A stretch of DNA of 64,000 bases, from assembly GCA_046327745.1 (NCBI GenBank), contig JAXLXV010000018.1:62001-126000 (forward strand). The letters are read 5' to 3'. A program made the position numbers and the translations under genes. A model generated the notes under the pieces. It did not search any database, had not been told where the DNA came from, and worked only from the letters and a program-made list of their open reading frames with translations. Shown here piece by piece: positions 49,123 through 57,584 of the stretch (position 1 is the stretch's first letter; every line of letters begins with the position of its first letter). The stretch comes from JABAQJ01 sp046327745. Its GTDB lineage: Bacteria; Gemmatimonadota; Gemmatimonadetes; Gemmatimonadales; Gemmatimonadaceae.

Positions 49123-50379
49123 ATGCAGACGATCGCCCTCGCGTATTCCGGCGGGCTGGATACGTCCATCATCGTCCCTTGGCTGCGCGAGCACTATGAC
49201 GCGCGCGTGATCTGCGTCGCAGCTGACGTGGGGCAAGGCGTCGACGAATTGCGCGGCGTGCGCGAAAAGGCGCTCGCTTCTGGTGCAGCTGAATGCTACG
49301 TAGAGGATTTGCGTCGCGAATTCGTTGAAGACTTCATCTACCCGACGCTCCGCGCGGGGGCGATCTACAATCGCAAGTATCTCCTTGGCACGTCCATGGC
49401 GCGCCCGATTATCGCCAAGCGCCAGGTTGATGTGGCGCGCGCGGTTGGCGCTGACGCCTTGGCCCATGGCTGCACGGGGAAAGGCAATGATCAGGTACGG
49501 TTTGAGCTGACGTACATGACGTTCGCGCCGGAGCTCAAGGTCATTGCACCCTGGCGCGAGAGCGCCTGGCACATCCGCAGTCGCGAGGACGCGCTGGCCT
49601 ATGCAGCGGAGCGCAACATTCCGGTAGCCGCCACCTCTAAGAAGATCTATTCGCGCGATAGAAACCTCTGGCATATCTCGCACGAAGGCGGTGTACTCGA
49701 GGACCCGAATCAGCCGCCTCCCAAGGATCTGTTCCTGCTGACGACCGACCCCTCGGACGCCCCCAATGAACCCGAGGTCGTGACGATCGCCTTTGTCGGC
49801 GGCACGCCGGTCGCGGTTAACGGCGAACCGATGGATCCGGTCGAGTTGATCCTGGCGCTGAATGCGATCGGCGGACGTCATGGTGTTGGACGTGCCGATA
49901 TCGTCGAGGATCGCCTCATTGGGATGAAATCCCGCGGTATCTACGAGACCCCGGGTGGGACGTTGCTGTATACCGCGCTCAGCGAACTGGAAATGTTGGT
50001 CCTCGATCGCAGGACGCTCGCCGCGAAGGACGTGATCGCGCCACGCTATGCAGACCTCGTGTACGAGGGGCGATGGTGGACCACGGAGCGCGAGGCGTAC
50101 GATGCGTTCGTCAACGTGGTACAACAGCGTGTAACAGGAACTGTCTCGTTGAAGCTGTTCAAGGGAACGGTGGCCATCGCGGGGCGTCAGAGTGAGCACG
50201 CGCTCTACGACGAACGCTTTGTGACGTTCGGTGAGGATGACGTCTACCAGCAGAGCGATGCCGCCGGCTTCATTCGGCTGTATGGCCTGTCGCAGCGTGT
50301 TCGAGCCTTGAAAGACCGCGAAGCGTCCATCGCCAATGCAGCGGAAGGGGCGCACAGCGACGGCCTCGTTCTCACATGA
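49123..50379 (+). CDS. argG: Argininosuccinate synthase
   Basis: 418 residues; ATP-dependent ligation of citrulline and aspartate. LAYSGGLDTSIIVPWL is the PP-loop; ARPIIAKRQVDVA, HGCTGKGNDQVRFEL and APWRE.W.I.SREDALAYA follow the family pattern, as does SKKIYSRDRNLWHISHEGG. ATG 49123 follows a ribosome-binding-like GGAG. It overlaps argH by ATGA. Promoter and ARG-box-like site lie upstream. Confidence 0.96.
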   Translation: MQTIALAYSGGLDTSIIVPWLREHYDARVICVAADVGQGVDELRGVREKALASGAAECYVEDLRREFVEDFIYPTLRAGAIYNRKYLLGTSMARPIIAKRQVDVARAVGADALAHGCTGKGNDQVRFELTYMTFAPELKVIAPWRESAWHIRSREDALAYAAERNIPVAATSKKIYSRDRNLWHISHEGGVLEDPNQPPPKDLFLLTTDPSDAPNEPEVVTIAFVGGTPVAVNGEPMDPVELILALNAIGGRHGVGRADIVEDRLIGMKSRGIYETPGGTLLYTALSELEMLVLDRRTLAAKDVIAPRYADLVYEGRWWTTEREAYDAFVNVVQQRVTGTVSLKLFKGTVAIAGRQSEHALYDERFVTFGEDDVYQQSDAAGFIRLYGLSQRVRALKDREASIANAAEGAHSDGLVLT

Positions 50380-51821
50380 CCAAGCTCGAACTCGTTCCGC
50401 AGGACGCTGCCCACAAGCTGTGGGGGGGCCGGTTCGCCGGCCGCACATCGCCCATCATGGATGCGGTCAATCGCTCCATTGGCGTGGATTTCCGACTGTG
50501 GCCCTTCGACATTCAGTTGTCGAAGGCATGGGCGGTCGCGCTTTGGAGCGCCGGCGTACTGACCCTGAACGAGAGCAAGGAGATCGAGTCTGGGCTGGAC
50601 GCAGTCGCCGAGAAGTTCAAGGCGGGTGCCACGCCGATCCCGACGGACGAAGACGTTCACACAATGATCGACCGACTCCTGCATGAGGCGGTTGGCGACG
50701 TGGCGTCAAAGCTTCACACCGGGCGCAGTCGGAACGACCAAGTTGCCACGGCCACGCGCATGTGGACCATGGACGCATGCGCGCGACTGGATGAAGCCAT
50801 TCGCGAACTGCAGTCGGTCATGCTCGACCAGGCGCGCTCGCTGGAAAGCGCGATGCTTCCCGCGTATACCCACATGCAGCGCGCCCAGCCTGTCTCCGCG
50901 GCCCATTGGATGCTCTCGCATTTCTGGCCGTTGGACCGCGATCGCGCGCGCCTCGCGGCGGCCGCACGCGGAGCCTCCACGCTGCCGTTAGGCAGTGGCG
51001 CCGTTGCTGGCTGCGCCTTCCCTATTTCGCGCGTGCTGCTGCAGGGAAGTTTGGGATTCTCGGCCATTTCCCGGAACAGCATCGACGCGGTGGCTGATCG
51101 CGACTTCATCGCCGAGGTCGTGTTCACGTTGGCGGTTCTGGGAACGCATCTGTCTCGCCTCGCGGAAGACTTGATTCTCTACGGAACGAGCGAGTTTGGC
51201 TTCGTGCGCTTCGGCGATGGCTTCAGTACCGGGTCCAGCATGATGCCGCAGAAGCGAAATCCGGACGCCTTGGAAATCGCGCGGGGCTCCGCCTCTCGCA
51301 TGCTGGGCGACCTCACGGCTCTCCTAGGCACGCTGAAAGGGCTGCCGAGCGGCTACAACAAGGACCTGCAGGACGACAAGCGAACGCTGTTTGATGCCGT
51401 CGATGCGTCGCTATTAGTCATTCCTGCTGTCGCCGGAACCCTTTCGGAACTGCGCTTCGACAAGGAACGAATGACAGGCGCCATCTCCAGCACCATGATG
51501 GCGACAGATCTTGCTGACTATCTCGTGGAGCGTGGGGTGTCGTTCCGCGAGGCGCACGCCAGCGTCGGTCAGCTGGTTCGGCAAGGCGAGGAGGCTGGCG
51601 TTGAGCTGCACGCCCTGCCCAAAGCCGCGTTTGTTGCCGCCCATGCATTATTCGGAGCTGATGTATTTGACGCCTTGTCTCCGCGTCGGTCGATCGAGCG
51701 GCGCGACGTCGAGGGTGGCACGGGCCCGAATTCAGTGCGCACGCAGATTGAGCTGGCGATGGAATCGCTCGTTCCGGCACCAGAAACGCGGGGCAACGGA
51801 CTTACACTGCGTGTCGGATAG
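50376..51821 (+). CDS. argH: Argininosuccinate lyase
   Basis: 481 residues of the fumarase/aspartase superfamily; splits argininosuccinate to arginine and fumarate. KLWGGRFAG, the catalytic HTGRSRNDQVATATRMW, THMQRAQPVSAAHWML, and the signature GSSMMPQKRNPDALE are intact. Last step of arginine synthesis; coupled to argG by a 4-bp overlap and ended by a strong terminator. Confidence 0.96.
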   Translation: MTKLELVPQDAAHKLWGGRFAGRTSPIMDAVNRSIGVDFRLWPFDIQLSKAWAVALWSAGVLTLNESKEIESGLDAVAEKFKAGATPIPTDEDVHTMIDRLLHEAVGDVASKLHTGRSRNDQVATATRMWTMDACARLDEAIRELQSVMLDQARSLESAMLPAYTHMQRAQPVSAAHWMLSHFWPLDRDRARLAAAARGASTLPLGSGAVAGCAFPISRVLLQGSLGFSAISRNSIDAVADRDFIAEVVFTLAVLGTHLSRLAEDLILYGTSEFGFVRFGDGFSTGSSMMPQKRNPDALEIARGSASRMLGDLTALLGTLKGLPSGYNKDLQDDKRTLFDAVDASLLVIPAVAGTLSELRFDKERMTGAISSTMMATDLADYLVERGVSFREAHASVGQLVRQGEEAGVELHALPKAAFVAAHALFGADVFDALSPRRSIERRDVEGGTGPNSVRTQIELAMESLVPAPETRGNGLTLRVG

Positions 51822-51842
51822 TCCTTCTGGTTTTCCTTCACG

Positions 51843-51875
51843 AAAAAGCGCGACCGTCATTCGGTCGCGCTTTTT
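51843..51875. terminator. Bidirectional terminator after argGH
   Basis: AAAAAGCGCGACCG (51843-51856) and CGGTCGCGCTTTTT (51862-51875) form a perfect 14-bp stem with a 5-nt loop and A/T flanks on both sides. It ends argH and also the convergent gene at 51895. Confidence 0.93.
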
Positions 51876-51894
51876 CATTGCCCAATCAGGCAAA

Positions 51895-52338
51895 CTATCG
51901 ATTGGCCTCCAGCACGCGAACGCCCGTGATGAAATACTCAGTGTCGCCAAAGCACGACGTGGGAACACCAACGTGTTGGTTGTAGTGGAGGGACATCTGT
52001 CGACCCTCATGCGACACGATCTCCTGCGCGATCGAGTCACCCCGGACTGAAAAGTAGAAGATCGTTGGGGCGCTTCCGGGGACGTTCGAGAGCTGCATCT
52101 CCCCTTCCCACGTTTTGCATACCCAACCCTTCTTGGCAAGCTTCTGCACAAATCCGACACGGTCCCCAGACGAGTACGTGAAGTTCATCGCCAGCCCTGC
52201 CCAGATAGTGAAGCCGAGGGCCGGAATCAGGACGATGGCTCCCAATGCCAACTTGCCCCAGTGGCGGCGAAAGAGACCCGGTCGTGATGCGTTCACTTCC
52301 AGGGTCGCAGGGGGAATTTCGGGCGTTTCGTTGGGCAT
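51895..52338 (-). CDS. Membrane-anchored protein of unknown function
   Basis: 147 residues. One transmembrane helix (about 29-50, KLALGAIVLIPALGFTIWAGLAM); the periplasmic part has NFTYSSGDRVGFVQKLAKKGWVCKTWEGEM and FYFSVRGDSIAQEI, a pattern seen in conserved proteins often mislabelled as 6-phosphogluconate dehydrogenase. Two Cys (in GWVCKTW and PTSCFGD) could pair. No enzyme motif. ATG 52338 is used. Divergent from ispG, facing argH. Confidence 0.72.
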   Translation of the reverse strand: MPNETPEIPPATLEVNASRPGLFRRHWGKLALGAIVLIPALGFTIWAGLAMNFTYSSGDRVGFVQKLAKKGWVCKTWEGEMQLSNVPGSAPTIFYFSVRGDSIAQEIVSHEGRQMSLHYNQHVGVPTSCFGDTEYFITGVRVLEANR

Positions 52339-52427
52339 GCCGTCTCCGAGTTTGCACGAGGCTGTCACCGGTATCCGTATGATAGCGATCCCTAATGGAC
52401 ATCGCGCGGGATAGTTTACGCTAGCGC

Positions 52428-53687
52428 ATGCCCGGAGAGACAGTGACTCAGTGGGTCAGACGGCAAACACTGACTGCCGACGTGGGTGGGGTCAAGATCG
52501 GATCCTCCGCACCTGTCGTCGTGCAGTCGATGACCAACACGGACACGGCGGACGCGGCTGCAACCGCGGTCCAGATTGCTGCACTCGCTCGCGCGGGTTC
52601 CCAACTGGTACGTGTGACGGTCAACAACGAGCCCTCGGCTCAGGCGGTTCCCGAAATTGCGTCACGCCTTGCGGACCTTGGCATCGACGTGCCTATCGTC
52701 GGCGATTTTCACTATAACGGCCATTTGCTGCTGACGAAGTATCCGCAGTGTGCGAAGGTGCTGGCGAAGTACCGGATCAATCCGGGCAACGTGGGTAGTC
52801 GCCATCGCGACGAGAACTTTCGCGCGATTGTGGACGTCGCGATCGAAAACGGGAAGCCGGTGCGCATCGGCGTGAACTGGGGCTCCTTGGATCAGGACCT
52901 CCTCACGACGATGATGAATAGCAACGCCGCGGCGGCCGAGCCTCGCGATGCGCAGGACGTCTACATCGACGCGATGGTCGAAAGCGCGCTCCGCTCGGCA
53001 CAGCTGGCAGAGGAATGCGGGTTAGGCAACGACCGGATTATTCTGTCCGCCAAAGTTTCCGTTGTGCGCGATCTGGTAGAAACCTATCAGCGCCTGGCGA
53101 GTCGGTGTAACTATCCGTTGCACCTTGGCCTGACAGAGGCGGGCCTCGGCAATAAGGGAGTGATTGCTAGCACAGCAGGGTTGTCCTTGCTCCTGGCACA
53201 AGGCATTGGTGACACCATACGCGTGTCTCTCACCCCGCGCCCCAATGGCGATCGTACGGAAGAAGTCCATGTGGCCCAGCAAATTCTTCAGTCGTTAGGG
53301 ATCAGGCACTTCGCCCCGCAAGTCACCGCCTGTCCCGGCTGTGGCCGCACCACATCGACGTACTTTCAGCAGCTGGCGGAAGACGTGCAGAATCACTTGC
53401 GGGAGCGCATGGCACAGTGGCGACCCCTACATCCAGGGGTTGAGGAGCTACGCGTCGCTGTCATGGGCTGCGTCGTGAATGGTCCGGGTGAGTCCAAACA
53501 CGCGCACGTGGGCATTTCGCTTCCGGGAACCTTCGAAGAACCCAAGGCTCCGGTGTACGTCGATGGCCGCCTCTTTACGACGTTGCGCGGCGACTCGCTC
53601 GTTGCTGATTTTCTGGGAATTCTGGACCGCTACGTGGCCGATCGCTACCCATCGACCACTGATCGGCAGGTTCAACCCGCGGGCTGA
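52428..53687 (+). CDS. ispG: (E)-4-hydroxy-3-methylbut-2-enyl-diphosphate synthase
   Basis: MEP-pathway enzyme (GcpE) reducing MEcPP to HMBPP with a [4Fe-4S] cluster. 419 residues. Signatures: VGSRHRDENFRAIV-type NVGS loop, LGLTEAGLGNKGVIAS, VTACPGCGRTTS with two cluster Cys and AVMGCVVNGPGESKHAHVG with the third. ATG 52428. Its tail overlaps the convergent HD-like gene by 16 bp. Isoprenoid precursors here would also supply the menaquinone side chain. Confidence 0.96.
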   Translation: MPGETVTQWVRRQTLTADVGGVKIGSSAPVVVQSMTNTDTADAAATAVQIAALARAGSQLVRVTVNNEPSAQAVPEIASRLADLGIDVPIVGDFHYNGHLLLTKYPQCAKVLAKYRINPGNVGSRHRDENFRAIVDVAIENGKPVRIGVNWGSLDQDLLTTMMNSNAAAAEPRDAQDVYIDAMVESALRSAQLAEECGLGNDRIILSAKVSVVRDLVETYQRLASRCNYPLHLGLTEAGLGNKGVIASTAGLSLLLAQGIGDTIRVSLTPRPNGDRTEEVHVAQQILQSLGIRHFAPQVTACPGCGRTTSTYFQQLAEDVQNHLRERMAQWRPLHPGVEELRVAVMGCVVNGPGESKHAHVGISLPGTFEEPKAPVYVDGRLFTTLRGDSLVADFLGILDRYVADRYPSTTDRQVQPAG

Positions 53688-54298
53688 CGCTGACGCACGA
53701 GTTGCAGCTCATCCACCGAGAGCGATAGCTCATCCACAATCGGCTCGGCAAAGCCCAGCGCGCGTAGTCGCGTGCGAATTCCGTCATACCATGCGAGGGT
53801 CGCGTCCTTGCCCGGCACGAGACGACTCCAGACTGAATCGGGATCCACCGTACGCCGCAGGTCGGCCAGCAAGGACGCTGCACCGTGAAGCCCGACAGCG
53901 CTCAGGACCCAACGCGCTTCGTCAGGTGCAGCTTGCAGTCGCTCAAGCACGTCGCCGCGTCGTTCGTCGGCTGAGAGTTCAATTCCGTCGTCGTCGTGGC
54001 GCCTCGGCACGATCGTGAGCAACAGATCCGTCACGCGCCGGCCAAACTTTTCGCTGATGCGCTCGTCGAGCATCTCAGAGCTGAAGCCACCGCGCACGAA
54101 GTCCTCAACGACTTCCACCAGAATGCCGGCCACCACGATGTCTTCGCGGCATCCATAGCGCGTGAGAATGATGGCGACGTTGGCTGGCTGCGTGAGGTAA
54201 GGCGAGCGTGTCCCTCGTCGAACCTGCTGATCGTGATGCTTGGCGGCGAACGCCAAGGCATGATTGATCCGATCAGAGTAACCCGAGATCAACGTCAT
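53672..54298 (-). CDS. RelA/SpoT-type HD-domain protein with degraded active site
   Basis: 208 residues. The N-terminal part (INHALAFAAKHHDQQVRRGTRSPYLTQPANVAIIL, VVAGILVEVVEDF) matches the HD domain of (p)ppGpp hydrolases, but the usual H-P after Pro-Tyr is QP and the HDxxED pair reads VEVVED, so two metal ligands are lost. The rest (about 100-208) is helical and unfamiliar. A ligand-binding or regulatory protein is likelier than a hydrolase. It converges on ispG. Confidence 0.7.
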   Translation of the reverse strand: MTLISGYSDRINHALAFAAKHHDQQVRRGTRSPYLTQPANVAIILTRYGCREDIVVAGILVEVVEDFVRGGFSSEMLDERISEKFGRRVTDLLLTIVPRRHDDDGIELSADERRGDVLERLQAAPDEARWVLSAVGLHGAASLLADLRRTVDPDSVWSRLVPGKDATLAWYDGIRTRLRALGFAEPIVDELSLSVDELQLVRQRQPAG

Positions 54299-54390
54299 TC
54301 AGCCAATCCGGCTACGAGAAGGCGTGAGAACTCCCCCGGTGAACTTAGCGCCCCTGCATTCGTGGCGACACCCACGGCGTTTCCGCCACG

Positions 54391-54891
54391 TCACGTCGCG
54401 GAAAGGGGTCGCGCAAATCGACGGACGACTTGTTCGAGCGCCCGTTGATCGACCTCGTTGAATTCGGCAGGTGTCGTGGCATCGATGTCGAGAACCGCCA
54501 CTAGCGAACCGTGCGCATCGAAGACAGGCACAACGATCTCGGATCGCGACCGTGAATCACAGGTGATGTGACCCGGGAACGTCGTGACATCATCCACTAG
54601 TACGGTGCGTCGCTCCTGCGCGGCCGCTCCGCAAACACCAGAACCAAAGCGAATCTCCAGGCAGCCGAGCGTTCCCTGGTAAGGGCCGACACGGAGGAGG
54701 CGATCGCGTTCCACAACCCGATAGAATCCCACCCAGAGGTACCCAAAAGCATTCGCGATCAAACAACTGATCGTCGCCATTTCGGCAATGACGTCCTCCA
54801 CCCCCTCGAGCACACTATCGATCTGCCCTTGCAACAGGTGGTACGCTTCCGCCTTCGGCAGGTGACGTAGGTCCAGGGTTGCCTCAGCCAC
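54391..54891 (-). CDS. Free methionine-(R)-sulfoxide reductase (GAF domain)
   Basis: 166-residue GAF-fold enzyme of the fRMsr/YebR type, reducing free Met-R-sulfoxide. The catalytic cysteines are in place: Cys77 (GTLGCLEIRFG), Cys87 (GSGVCGAA) and Cys111 (HITCDSRSRSE), with SEIVVPV and LDIDATTPAEFNEVD following the family. 45 bp upstream lies the BY-kinase-like gene, transcribed in the same direction. Confidence 0.92.
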   Translation of the reverse strand: MAEATLDLRHLPKAEAYHLLQGQIDSVLEGVEDVIAEMATISCLIANAFGYLWVGFYRVVERDRLLRVGPYQGTLGCLEIRFGSGVCGAAAQERRTVLVDDVTTFPGHITCDSRSRSEIVVPVFDAHGSLVAVLDIDATTPAEFNEVDQRALEQVVRRFARPLSAT

Positions 54892-54936
54892 AGTTCACCA
54901 TCTACCTAAGGGAAAGAGAGTCATTGCTTCGACGGT

Positions 54937-56637
54937 TCATGCTTGGGCCATTCGACGTGCGAGCGCCTGGCTCGGTCGCAGGCGCCGTCGCGAGCGGACG
55001 CGAACGGCGTCACCTTCCCACAATGCAACACCGAGCACCCGAGCGCCATCGTCGCGTAGACCGGCCGCTGTGCGGGCCAGCCAAGAGAGTCGCGTTCTTG
55101 ACAGTGACGCGCACACGAGGGCATCCGTGCCACGCAGCGCCCGCCTCGCCAGTTGCAACGGTGCGTGTACGACGGTGATGTCGTAGCGCTTGGCGGCACG
55201 ATGGATTTCAATCCCCAGCGCCTCTTGCTCGGCTGGCCCCAGCGGTCGCGGGCGCATGCCGGCCGGAATACAGTCCACGGACCGACCACGCCCCGTGGTT
55301 ACCTGAACGATGGTTTCCGACCACCGCCGGCGATTCTCCAATACCGCAGCAATGCCAGGAACGGCGGGAATGCCCAGGATATCGGCCAGCAACGGCTCGC
55401 GAAAGTCGACGTCCAGCAGCAACGTGGCGCGCGCCTCATTGGCCAAGACCGCCGCGATGTTGGCCGCGATCGTCGCCGTCGTCGACGGTGTGTCGCCTGT
55501 CAGGACAACAATGCCGTCATGCGGTGCGAGCGCGGTGATATGCCACGCCAACATGCGATACGCGTCATGCTGCGGATCCAGCAAGGGCGGCCTCTCTCGA
55601 TCGGCGCGGCGTCGCATCCGTTCTTCAGGTACAACTCGTGTACGGACGATGCTCAGTACGCGAGTGTCTGCCAAGCGCTCCGCTTCCGAACCTTCCGCCA
55701 CACGGGGGGCGCGAATTTCATCAACTAGCGCGAAGGCAAATAGCAGGATTATGGCCAGCACCGTGCTCGAGGCCACTAGTACGACCGTTGGAGCCAGCTG
55801 CTGGCTGACGCGTGCAGCGTCCACCGATGCCACGGTGGAATCATTCAGAGCTCGCGTCTCAGCCACCTGACGTCGGGCGGCCTCCAGCGAAGTGCGCAGT
55901 TCCCGCACGTGTGCCGCGAGGGCGGTAGTGTCCGGGTGAACGGTCGAGTCCTGGCTTGCGGGGCTCGTCGACTGCGCCACACTGACCGCTCGTCGAAGGG
56001 CCTGCCGCTTGCTCTCCGCGACGGCAACGATCGATCGTCCAAGCGCGTTGGCCCGTGTTGTCAGCGCAACATACAAGGGATCGACGGCCGCCCCCGAACC
56101 GAACTCCGCACGCTCGCGTTCCACATCCGTCAGCGAATCCAACAATGCCCGCGCCCGAGCGTCGGACCGCATGACAGGCGACTCGGCAATCGCCCGGTAC
56201 GAATCGCTCAGCGGAGCATCGGCCGCCCGCCGGAGGAGCTGCTGAAGCAACGTTGCAGCTGCAACGAGCGAGTCTGACCGCGGATCGACCGGCCTGGCTA
56301 TCGAATCGGAAGGCGTCGCGACGGCGACGCGGGCAACCGCCAAGTCAGAGTCAGCTCGAGTAAGCTGCTCTCGAACTCGTCGTTCGGTTGTCAACAGTGG
56401 CCCGATGTCGCGAAGCATTGGTGCGGCCGTATGGTACCTCGCCCACACATTTCGAATGCCGACCGGCAGGACAACAAACGAACCGAACAACAGAACGACC
56501 ATGGGGAGCAACGGCCCCGTTAGGCGGTGACGACGGGTGAGCACATTCTTTGTGCGTGCAGCCCACCATGCGGCCTTTGAGGCAGGTCGATAGCGCCGAA
56601 TGACCGTTGTTGATGTCGCCTTGACGCGCTCGTCCAT
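54937..56637 (-). CDS. Wzc/BY-kinase-like polysaccharide chain-length protein lacking Walker A
   Basis: 566 residues. Two transmembrane segments (about 43-62 and 283-305) enclose a large periplasmic helical region, as in Wzz/Wzc co-polymerases. A C-terminal cytoplasmic ATPase-like domain follows: IVVLTGDTPSTTATIAANIA (380-394) stands where the P-loop GEGKS/T should be and has no Gly-Lys-Ser/Thr; LLLDVDFREPLLADILG (405-421) is a good Walker A'. The C-terminus is basic, not a Tyr cluster. So it is probably a non-kinase co-polymerase. No glycosyltransferase neighbours are in the window. Confidence 0.8.
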   Translation of the reverse strand: MDERVKATSTTVIRRYRPASKAAWWAARTKNVLTRRHRLTGPLLPMVVLLFGSFVVLPVGIRNVWARYHTAAPMLRDIGPLLTTERRVREQLTRADSDLAVARVAVATPSDSIARPVDPRSDSLVAAATLLQQLLRRAADAPLSDSYRAIAESPVMRSDARARALLDSLTDVERERAEFGSGAAVDPLYVALTTRANALGRSIVAVAESKRQALRRAVSVAQSTSPASQDSTVHPDTTALAAHVRELRTSLEAARRQVAETRALNDSTVASVDAARVSQQLAPTVVLVASSTVLAIILLFAFALVDEIRAPRVAEGSEAERLADTRVLSIVRTRVVPEERMRRRADRERPPLLDPQHDAYRMLAWHITALAPHDGIVVLTGDTPSTTATIAANIAAVLANEARATLLLDVDFREPLLADILGIPAVPGIAAVLENRRRWSETIVQVTTGRGRSVDCIPAGMRPRPLGPAEQEALGIEIHRAAKRYDITVVHAPLQLARRALRGTDALVCASLSRTRLSWLARTAAGLRDDGARVLGVALWEGDAVRVRSRRRLRPSQALARRMAQA

Positions 56638-56688
56638 AGTCCGGTGGCCCGACGAACTCCTTGTGTCAGAACGCCCGCCTCACACGGT

Positions 56689-56727
56689 GAAAAAATAAAG
56701 CGCGGGGGCTCCTATGAGCCCCCGCGC
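56689..56727 (-). terminator. Rho-independent terminator of the cupredoxin gene
   Basis: GCGCGGGGGCTC and GAGCCCCCGCGC form a perfect 12-bp stem with a 4-nt loop, followed on the minus strand by TTTATTTTTTC. It lies 21 bp after the stop codon. Confidence 0.92.
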
Positions 56728-56748
56728 CCTTTGCTTCACGGGAGAAGA

Positions 56749-57246
56749 CTACTGAACCGTGATTTCTCCCTTCATGCCCATCGCCAGGTGCGGGGTGCAG
56801 TGGAACGGATACTTCCCCGGCTTGATGTTGCCGAGGGAAAGCTCGAAGGTCTCGTTCGGGTTGATCAACATCGGCGAGGAACCGTCGGTTGAGTTCGGCA
56901 TGTTCGCGAACAGCTGGTCCTTCGAGTCGGCAGGAACGGTGGCCGCGTCGAATGCAACGTTGTGCGGGCCGCCGCTGACCATGATGAACTTGATCCCGTC
57001 GCCAGCCTTCACCGTGACGTTCGCCGGGTCGAATCGATAGCCCTGCGCATCACCCACCATCTTCACCTCGTGAACCGTGCCAGTAACCGGAGCCGCCGCC
57101 ACGGAACTGGTGGGAGCAGGCGTCGCCGCCGGTGTTGCTTGCGGCGCCGGAGCTGCCGCGGTCGAATCAGCCGCCTTATTCTCGCCACCACCACAGGCAC
57201 CAACAACCAACGCGCCCGCAGCGAGCGCGAGTCCGTAGAACCGCAT
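56749..57246 (-). CDS. Blue-copper (plastocyanin/azurin-like) lipoprotein
   Basis: 165 residues. Lipobox VVGAC18 and an Ala/Pro-rich linker (20-55) tether a cupredoxin domain. Type-1 copper ligands are recognisable: His in GPHNVAFD, Cys in PFHCTPH, its His, and Met in LAMGMKG. Likely periplasmic or outer-leaflet electron carrier. ATG 57246 has GGAGG upstream; the longer frame to 57306 lacks lipoprotein features. A Crp/Fnr-type palindrome lies 76 bp upstream of the start, suggesting control by carbon or oxygen status. Confidence 0.9.
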   Translation of the reverse strand: MRFYGLALAAGALVVGACGGGENKAADSTAAAPAPQATPAATPAPTSSVAAAPVTGTVHEVKMVGDAQGYRFDPANVTVKAGDGIKFIMVSGGPHNVAFDAATVPADSKDQLFANMPNSTDGSSPMLINPNETFELSLGNIKPGKYPFHCTPHLAMGMKGEITVQ

Positions 57247-57584
57247 TTTCCAAGGCCTCCAGAGCCGAACGGAAAGTACTTTGTGCCGAGTTTTTCTCGA
57301 GCCCACGGGGCCCCGCAGGCATTGTGAACTTATTCACAAATAACGCCAAAAGCAAAGGGCCATTGGGGTTAAGTTAGGTCATCCAAGGGCCCACGCGATT
57401 CCGGTATCGATGCAAGGGTGTTGGTCACCGCTCCCTTCCTTAGCTATCCGCAGCGCTGGCGACGCTTTGCGCCACACGCCCGTCCCGGCATCTTCAGCCA
57501 CCACTGGCCTTCCACCACCCGCCGCCGGATTTCGCGAGCGCGGGACCTTGGGAACCGAATTCCTTCGATGGCGGACCCGATCGC
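57247..57584. other. 338-bp divergent intergenic region (cupredoxin / hisC)
   Basis: No supported gene. It contains the Crp-type palindrome (57322-57339), a CGAG/CTCG repeat, and a TTAAGTTAGG stretch. The promoters of both flanking genes must lie here; I cannot assign clear -35/-10 pairs. Confidence 0.5.
57322..57339. promoter_or_regulatory. Crp/Fnr-type operator
   Basis: TTGTGAA-N4-TTCACAA, a perfect palindrome that contains TGTGA-N6-TCACA, the exact core of the Crp consensus. It lies 76-93 bp upstream of the cupredoxin start. Which Crp/Fnr-family protein binds is unknown. Confidence 0.65.

Noticed and set aside
49078..50448. 456-residue open frame antisense to argG
   Set aside because: It mirrors the codon pattern of argG, which is a certain gene, and has no family features. 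Long antisense frames are common in GC-rich DNA.
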